Position numbers and translations under genes: made by a program. A model generated the notes under the pieces. That model was not told where the DNA came from. It saw nothing but the letters and a program-made list of their open reading frames with translations, and ran no database searches. A stretch of DNA of 9,740 bases from Methanobrevibacter sp. GTDB lineage: Archaea; Methanobacteriota; Methanobacteria; Methanobacteriales; Methanobacteriaceae. Positions within the stretch are counted from its first letter, which is position 1. Each line of letters opens with the position of its first letter. Positions 5,544 to 9,740 of this stretch are shown here, one piece after another. The stretch is from assembly GCA_017646885.1 (NCBI GenBank), contig JAGCLR010000225.1:1-9740 (forward strand). The letters run 5' to 3'.

Positions 5544-7370
5544 GTGGCAGATTCGTTAGATATATTTACTGGTATTTTATTAACAGTCATTGGTTTAGTT
5601 CTTGTTTATGGAAGTATCGTTTATCGCCTAATCGATTTAATTCTAATCATAGGTGTTTTAATCACCATTTTCGGTTTATACAAATTACTTCCAGCATTTA
5701 TCCTTAGAATTTTAGATTCAAGAAGCTTTAATAGGAATTCAAGACGCAATAGATTGAATCAAAGATCTAGAAATGACACTTTTTCCCGTGTAGTGGAAAG
5801 TGCTAAAGAGGTTGAGGAATTAGTCAATTCCAAATTGGATGGCAGTTCTAATTCCAATTCAAAATCCAAATCTATTCTAAAGCCTCATAATGATTCATCT
5901 TCAATGACCCTTGATGAATACTTAAATAACAGTCAACAAACAGAAACCAAGACAAGATTCAGCGAACCAGTGGATCAATCCAAACAGGTTCTCAAGACTA
6001 AACCAGTAAATGAAGAAAAGCCTAAATTCAAACTCCCATCTATAAGAAAGTCTAGCAATCCTAAAAAAAGAAGTTATGGTTATTTAGAAGACGAAGAGGA
6101 ATCCAATCCTGATACTGTCTACTTCACACCTAATTATGAAAAGCCTATGAGAGTTACTCGCAGGCCAAAAAGGAAATCCAAGGAAACAATCAATCTTGCT
6201 GACGCTCCTAAAAGGTCTCTTGAGATTTCAAAAGCTTTGGCAAGTGTTGGAGATGCTGAAACAGTTTATGACAATGATGTTTCTGATGAAAGCTACAGCC
6301 TCATGCCTAAAACCATGGATGAAGAAATCATCATGCCTATTGATGAGATTGATTTGGATCCACAAGAAGAGCCTGTTTATAATTTGTCCCAATCTGGAAA
6401 TACTTTGTATAATAATGTGATTTATGATGAATCCAGTGAAGAGGATTTCATAACCCCAATATATGCAGATGAGGGATACAGAGAAGAGCATGGCATTGTT
6501 TATGAGGATTACGTAGAAGAACCAATTGAAGAGGATTCCACAGCTGAAGTTAAAGAAGCTGAAGATTTAGGATATATTACTCCTGATTCAGCTATTGATG
6601 TTGAAAACTTGCCAAGACCAACATCCATTGCCTCTACAAATCCAATAGCTTCCAAGAAAGATGCTAATGCTAACTTATCCAGACCTCATAAGAAATCTTC
6701 CATGCTTGGTGCTCCAAAACCTAAAGCTAAGGTTCAAGAGATTCCTAAACCAAGCGTTAAAGCTGAAGATATTCCTAGACCTGCTCCAAAAGTACAGACA
6801 CCAGCTGTGGCAGAGGAAATTGCTGTTGCACCTGTTTCTGAAATTGCAGGAGCAACTGATGAGACAATCACAATTGACCCTAACAATCCGGAATCCATTC
6901 CAATTCCAAAACTATTAAACAGTTATGTCATTTGTGAAAAGGGAATCTTAACTTCACAGGAAGCTTTTGAAGAGGTTGCAAGTCATTCTAAAGAAGAGAT
7001 TCTATTGGAAGCTCCAACCATTAAGGATATGGGTGACAGATTCCTTTCAAGCCTTTCAAAAATCAAATCAAGAGTTATCATTGAGGAATTTGATTTGGAG
7101 GATATTTCCTATGTTCTTTTATTAAGCTCCCTTATTAAAAAAGGAGTTGAAATCAAGACTTTAGCTTCTGTAGAATCATTTAACTTAATTGGAGACACAT
7201 CCCATGCATTATTGATATCCAATAGTATAGATGAGGATGATTTCGAATATGGTGCAGTTTATGACGATGTGGAATCAGTTGAAAACATCAAGGTGCTCTT
7301 CGAATCCTCCTGGAAATTAGCTAATGATTTGGATATTGGTGCACTTGTTGAAAACAATAATCAGAATTAA
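5544..7370 (+). CDS. Two-helix membrane protein with long disordered acidic region and C-terminal PLD/TrmB-like domain (unknown function)
   Basis: I do not recognise this 608-residue protein as a named family. The start is GTG at 5544, supported by AGGTG (5533-5537) six bases upstream. Two membrane helices lie at about residues 7-27 and 29-56 with a very short turn, followed by an Arg/Asn-rich stretch (59-76) that favours a cytoplasmic C-terminus. Residues 80-450 are low complexity: Ser/Asn-rich, then Asp/Glu/Tyr-rich with strings such as EEPIEEDS, then Pro-rich with repeated IPKP/IPRP units (about 355-413). Residues 455-605 look globular. Strings EEILLEAPTIKDMG, RVIIEEFD, GVEIKTLASVESFNLIGD and LFESSWKLA recall half of a phospholipase-D-like or TrmB effector fold, but no HKD catalytic motif is present. 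I infer a membrane-tethered ligand- or protein-binding role, not catalysis. The downstream hydrolase gene is probably in the same transcript. Confidence 0.7.
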   Translation: MADSLDIFTGILLTVIGLVLVYGSIVYRLIDLILIIGVLITIFGLYKLLPAFILRILDSRSFNRNSRRNRLNQRSRNDTFSRVVESAKEVEELVNSKLDGSSNSNSKSKSILKPHNDSSSMTLDEYLNNSQQTETKTRFSEPVDQSKQVLKTKPVNEEKPKFKLPSIRKSSNPKKRSYGYLEDEEESNPDTVYFTPNYEKPMRVTRRPKRKSKETINLADAPKRSLEISKALASVGDAETVYDNDVSDESYSLMPKTMDEEIIMPIDEIDLDPQEEPVYNLSQSGNTLYNNVIYDESSEEDFITPIYADEGYREEHGIVYEDYVEEPIEEDSTAEVKEAEDLGYITPDSAIDVENLPRPTSIASTNPIASKKDANANLSRPHKKSSMLGAPKPKAKVQEIPKPSVKAEDIPRPAPKVQTPAVAEEIAVAPVSEIAGATDETITIDPNNPESIPIPKLLNSYVICEKGILTSQEAFEEVASHSKEEILLEAPTIKDMGDRFLSSLSKIKSRVIIEEFDLEDISYVLLLSSLIKKGVEIKTLASVESFNLIGDTSHALLISNSIDEDDFEYGAVYDDVESVENIKVLFESSWKLANDLDIGALVENNNQN

Positions 7371-7412
7371 TTTTTTACTTTTATGACTAATGATATTTAA
7401 AAAGGTGAAATT

Positions 7413-8129
7413 ATGGAAATTAGATGGTTAGGTCATTCCGCATTTGAATTGATCAGTGATGAAGGAGTAAAGATATTGGTTGACCCATTTATTAGCAATA
7501 ATCCTGCTTGCCCTCTTCCTGTTGAGGAATTGGAAGCAAATATCATATGCATAACTCATGGTCACTCTGACCATTTCGGAGATGCAATGGAAATAGCTAA
7601 CAATACAAATGCAACTCTTGTTGCAAACCATGAAATCTCTTTATTCTTAGGTGAGCAAGGTTTTGACTGTGTCAGCATGAATACTGGAGGTTCTGTTTTT
7701 ATTCAAGGAATTAAAATCACTATGTTGGATGCAAAACACTCTTCTTCTATTGATTTCACAGAAGAAATCCGTCCTGCTGGGGACCCTGGAAGTTTCCTAT
7801 TCACTTTTGAGGATGGAACAAAAGTATTCCATGCAGGAGACACCGGCTTGTTCTCTGATATGGAAAATGTCATAGGAAAGATCTATAAGCCTGACATTGC
7901 AATGGTTCCAATTGGAGATAAATTCACTATGGGTCCATTTGAAGGGGCACTTGCAGCTATGTGGTTAGCTCCAAAGGTTGTCATTCCAATGCATTACAAC
8001 ACTTTCCCTGTAATAGAACAGGATCCAGCTATTTTTTCCAATTTCGTAAATCAGCTTCATCCTAATGTTGAAGTTGTAATCATGAATCCATTGGAATATT
8101 ACAAACCGGATTTTGAAAAAGAAGAATAA
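7413..8129 (+). CDS. UPF0173-type metal-dependent hydrolase, metallo-beta-lactamase fold
   Basis: A 238-residue cytoplasmic protein of the metallo-beta-lactamase superfamily, UPF0173 group, distantly related to the UlaG lactonases. Metal ligands are visible: HGHSDH (HxHxDH) at residues 49-54, His109 (DAKHSS), His140 and Asp143 (FHAGDTG), and His194 (PMHYNTFP). The N-terminal IRWLGHSAF and the VDPF strand are family features. Length is normal, so the enzyme should be intact and bind two metal ions. The substrate is unknown for this group. The ATG at 7413 follows a strong AAGGTGA site (7402-7408) by four bases. It starts 42 bp after the membrane protein gene on the same strand; a T-rich run at 7371-7382 might cause partial termination between them. 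A hairpin terminator follows. Confidence 0.9.
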   Translation: MEIRWLGHSAFELISDEGVKILVDPFISNNPACPLPVEELEANIICITHGHSDHFGDAMEIANNTNATLVANHEISLFLGEQGFDCVSMNTGGSVFIQGIKITMLDAKHSSSIDFTEEIRPAGDPGSFLFTFEDGTKVFHAGDTGLFSDMENVIGKIYKPDIAMVPIGDKFTMGPFEGALAAMWLAPKVVIPMHYNTFPVIEQDPAIFSNFVNQLHPNVEVVIMNPLEYYKPDFEKEE

Positions 8130-8167
8130 TTCAAACTTTAAGAAGTTTGAATATTTTTTTATTTTTT
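8129..8167 (+). terminator. Hairpin terminator after the UPF0173 gene
   Basis: ATTCAAACTT (8129-8138) and AAGTTTGAAT (8143-8152) pair perfectly as a 10-bp stem with a 4-base loop, followed by two T7 runs (8154-8168 region). It overlaps the last base of the stop codon. This is the clearest terminator in the window. Confidence 0.8.
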
Positions 8168-8168
8168 T

Positions 8169-8212
8169 AATTATCTTTAACTATTTTTTAAATTATCTTT
8201 AACTAGTTTTTA
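8169..8212. repeat. 22-bp tandem repeat, two copies
   Basis: Copies at 8169-8190 and 8191-8212 are identical except at one base (T at 8184, G at 8206). A further partial AACTATTTTTTA echo follows to about 8223. They lie between convergent genes in AT-rich DNA; no function is indicated. Confidence 0.7.
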
Positions 8213-8231
8213 ACTATTTTTTAATATTTTT

Positions 8232-8250
8232 TAAAAAAAGAATAGAAAAA
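8232..8250 (-). terminator. U-rich tract after the NFACT/RqcH gene
   Basis: Read on the minus strand, the DNA just after the stop codon at 8256 is T-rich (T5 at 8250-8246, T7 at 8239-8233), as expected of an archaeal U-tract terminator. No strong hairpin precedes it. Confidence 0.5.
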
Positions 8251-8255
8251 TGGAT

Positions 8256-9740
8256 TTAAATAAAATCACATTTTCCGCTTGGCAATACCCTTACAACATC
8301 ATCTAAACTCAATAAATTGTCTTCATTGATTCTAGACAATATTTCCTTAGCTATTTTTTCCTTTTTGGTAAAGCCAGGCTTTATGGTAACAAATTTATTT
8401 GTATGATGTTTCATAGCATCAGTTGGTCCAGCCATTATGCGTTTTTCTCCATCATACTCAACAATGCCTATTGATATTTCAAGTTTTGCTCCCCTAATAT
8501 AGTTTCTATGACCACGAATGATAAATGCACCTTTAGGCACAAACTCTCCTGAAACTGGGGTTTTGGAAACTTGGTCTGGTTCCACCCAATAGACGTCTTG
8601 AGATGTGAAGTTTTTCGACCAAGCACTTGAAAAGGAAGCTGAGAACTCACCTAATTCTTTAAGCAAATTGTCATTTAATGAATCGGATTGAACTTTTGCT
8701 ACAACTGATGGAGCACCATGTATATCCGCATGCAAATAAATATCATTTTGTTCTAAATATTTCTTTACAACCGCTTCATTGGTACCTGCATCTCTACCGC
8801 AGACAACTAAAATTCCATCACTTGATACAAACCATCTCAATTTCTCATACCACTTGAGATTCTTTTTGACTCTCTTCTGTGGAACCATGATATTTGACAT
8901 GGCCTTTTCCTTTTTGGCTTCCATATCTGCAAGCTGTCTTTTAGTGTTTTCAATAGCTATCAAGGCACCTTTTATTTTTCGCTTAGCCTTTTTAGCCTTT
9001 TCATAATACACTTCAGCGTTATCAGGTATGGATTTCTTGGAGTCAAGGGCTATGCTTACATCATCTATCCTTAATGTGATGTTTCCTAAAGGATCCATGG
9101 ATTCGAAAATCTGTGCATCAGCCATTCCAGACTTTTTAGCATCCTTCAATGTCTTTCCAATATCTTTCCATCCATAGTCCTTTTCCCTTGCACCTTTGAT
9201 TACATTTAATATGTTGTCAACTTGAACGTAATTTGTAAAGAGGAGTTCACCTTTTCTTTGGGAATCTTCAATTGTTTTTTCAAAGTTATGCAATGTCTCT
9301 TCCTGCTTTTCAAGCCTTTTGGAAAATTTGGAAACCTTTTTGTTCCATGCAGCTTCCTGAATGCCTGTTATTTCACTTTTCACTTTGGAGGAGTAAAATT
9401 CATCACAGGCTTCATTGAAGCTTTCAAAGTTTTCCACTTCAAATCCTTCATATTGGCTTAAATTGATTGAAATGACATCTTCTTTAGCTTTATATTTCTT
9501 GTCAGGATTTTCCTGCTTCAATTTTTCCACTTCTTTTTCATTGTTGACAATCATTGGTTTGAACTGCCTTTTCTCCAAAGGTTCAAAAACTGATTTCAAA
9601 GCATTGAAAATGATATTTATTTCCTCACCGCTTAGTGCTGAACATGCTGTTTTCTTGCTTATTTCGGTATTTAGCATTATCTCTTCAGCATATAGGCTAC
9701 CAAGACCGTTTGTAGCAAGAACTCTCACTATTTCTTCATC
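8256..9740 (-). CDS. rqcH: NFACT family ribosome quality-control protein RqcH (5' partial)
   Basis: The frame is open to the right edge (its first residues read DEEIV), so the GTG at 9728 is internal and the N-terminus is off-window; 494 residues are present out of a usual 650-680. Seen parts, numbered from the edge: the helix-hairpin-helix part of the NFACT-N region (NGLGSLYAEEI, about 11-21), two coiled-coil stretches (about 130-165 and 245-285, Lys/Glu-rich), and the NFACT-R/DUF814 domain (about 296-410) with WYEKLRWFVSSDG, GRDAGTNE and DIYLHADIHGAPS. Family members (eukaryotic Rqc2/NEMF, bacterial RqcH) bind split large ribosomal subunits carrying stalled peptidyl-tRNA and recruit tRNA to add C-terminal tails that mark the chain for degradation. 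The N-terminal residues needed for tRNA recruitment cannot be checked here. The gene converges on the UPF0173 gene. Confidence 0.92.
   Translation of the reverse strand, partial: DEEIVRVLATNGLGSLYAEEIMLNTEISKKTACSALSGEEINIIFNALKSVFEPLEKRQFKPMIVNNEKEVEKLKQENPDKKYKAKEDVISINLSQYEGFEVENFESFNEACDEFYSSKVKSEITGIQEAAWNKKVSKFSKRLEKQEETLHNFEKTIEDSQRKGELLFTNYVQVDNILNVIKGAREKDYGWKDIGKTLKDAKKSGMADAQIFESMDPLGNITLRIDDVSIALDSKKSIPDNAEVYYEKAKKAKRKIKGALIAIENTKRQLADMEAKKEKAMSNIMVPQKRVKKNLKWYEKLRWFVSSDGILVVCGRDAGTNEAVVKKYLEQNDIYLHADIHGAPSVVAKVQSDSLNDNLLKELGEFSASFSSAWSKNFTSQDVYWVEPDQVSKTPVSGEFVPKGAFIIRGHRNYIRGAKLEISIGIVEYDGEKRIMAGPTDAMKHHTNKFVTIKPGFTKKEKIAKEILSRINEDNLLSLDDVVRVLPSGKCDFI

Noticed and set aside
6196..6918. 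Leu-rich ORFs inside the membrane protein gene on both strands
   Set aside because: The in-frame 608-residue reading is complete with a good start site; the others are alternative readings of its low-complexity arm, with no support of their own.
8779..9461. Phe-rich plus-strand ORFs opposite rqcH
   Set aside because: They are antisense reflections of the Lys/Glu-rich coiled coils, with no domain or start signals.
9726..9728. GTG as the start of rqcH
   Set aside because: The minus-strand frame continues to the window edge and the preceding residues DEEI fit the family; about 170-180 N-terminal residues are missing.

Overview
The window looks like chromosomal DNA of a methanogenic archaeon of the order Methanobacteriales, most likely a gut or rumen Methanobrevibacter. 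This rests on four things: a surface protein with pseudomurein-binding repeats and a transglutaminase-like domain, an FwdF-type eight-cluster polyferredoxin of methanogenesis, archaeal class III signal peptides of the QxxxE type, and archaeal signals (TATA boxes, GGTG ribosome binding sites, U-rich terminators) in very AT-rich spacers. The assignment is by recognition only; no database search was run.

Layout. (1) Positions 1-2297 (+) hold the 3' part of a large secreted adhesin-like protein: acidic Ser-rich linker, four Ig-like repeats, pseudomurein-binding repeats and a C-terminal Cys-His-Asp transglutaminase-like domain. Its N-terminus lies off the left edge. (2) 2606-3061 (+) is archaeal phosphopantetheine adenylyltransferase (coenzyme A synthesis). 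(3) 3403-4371 (+) is an FwdF-like polyferredoxin, with no other formylmethanofuran dehydrogenase subunit in the window. (4) A 14-bp perfect inverted repeat with a G5 run in its middle lies at 4432-4502, between convergent genes. (5) 5083-4587 (-) is a two-gene set of small type IV pilin-like proteins. (6) A 460-bp divergent spacer contains TATA-like elements and a 10-bp inverted repeat. (7) 5544-7370 (+) is a two-helix membrane protein with a long disordered acidic middle and a C-terminal domain that may be a degenerate PLD-like or TrmB-effector-like fold. It is followed after 42 bp by (8) 7413-8129 (+), a UPF0173 metallo-beta-lactamase-fold hydrolase with a clear hairpin terminator. (9) 9740-8256 (-) is the C-terminal three quarters of an NFACT/RqcH ribosome quality-control factor, cut by the right edge.

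Most genes are independent housekeeping or envelope units, not one pathway. Functional groupings that can be argued are the envelope proteins (the adhesin/peptidase, the pilin pair and the membrane protein) and the probable co-transcription of the membrane protein with the hydrolase. I see no mobile element, CRISPR array, rRNA or tRNA. The least explained items are the structured spacer at 4432-4502, the 608-residue membrane protein with its possible operator, and the 35-residue leader on one pilin.
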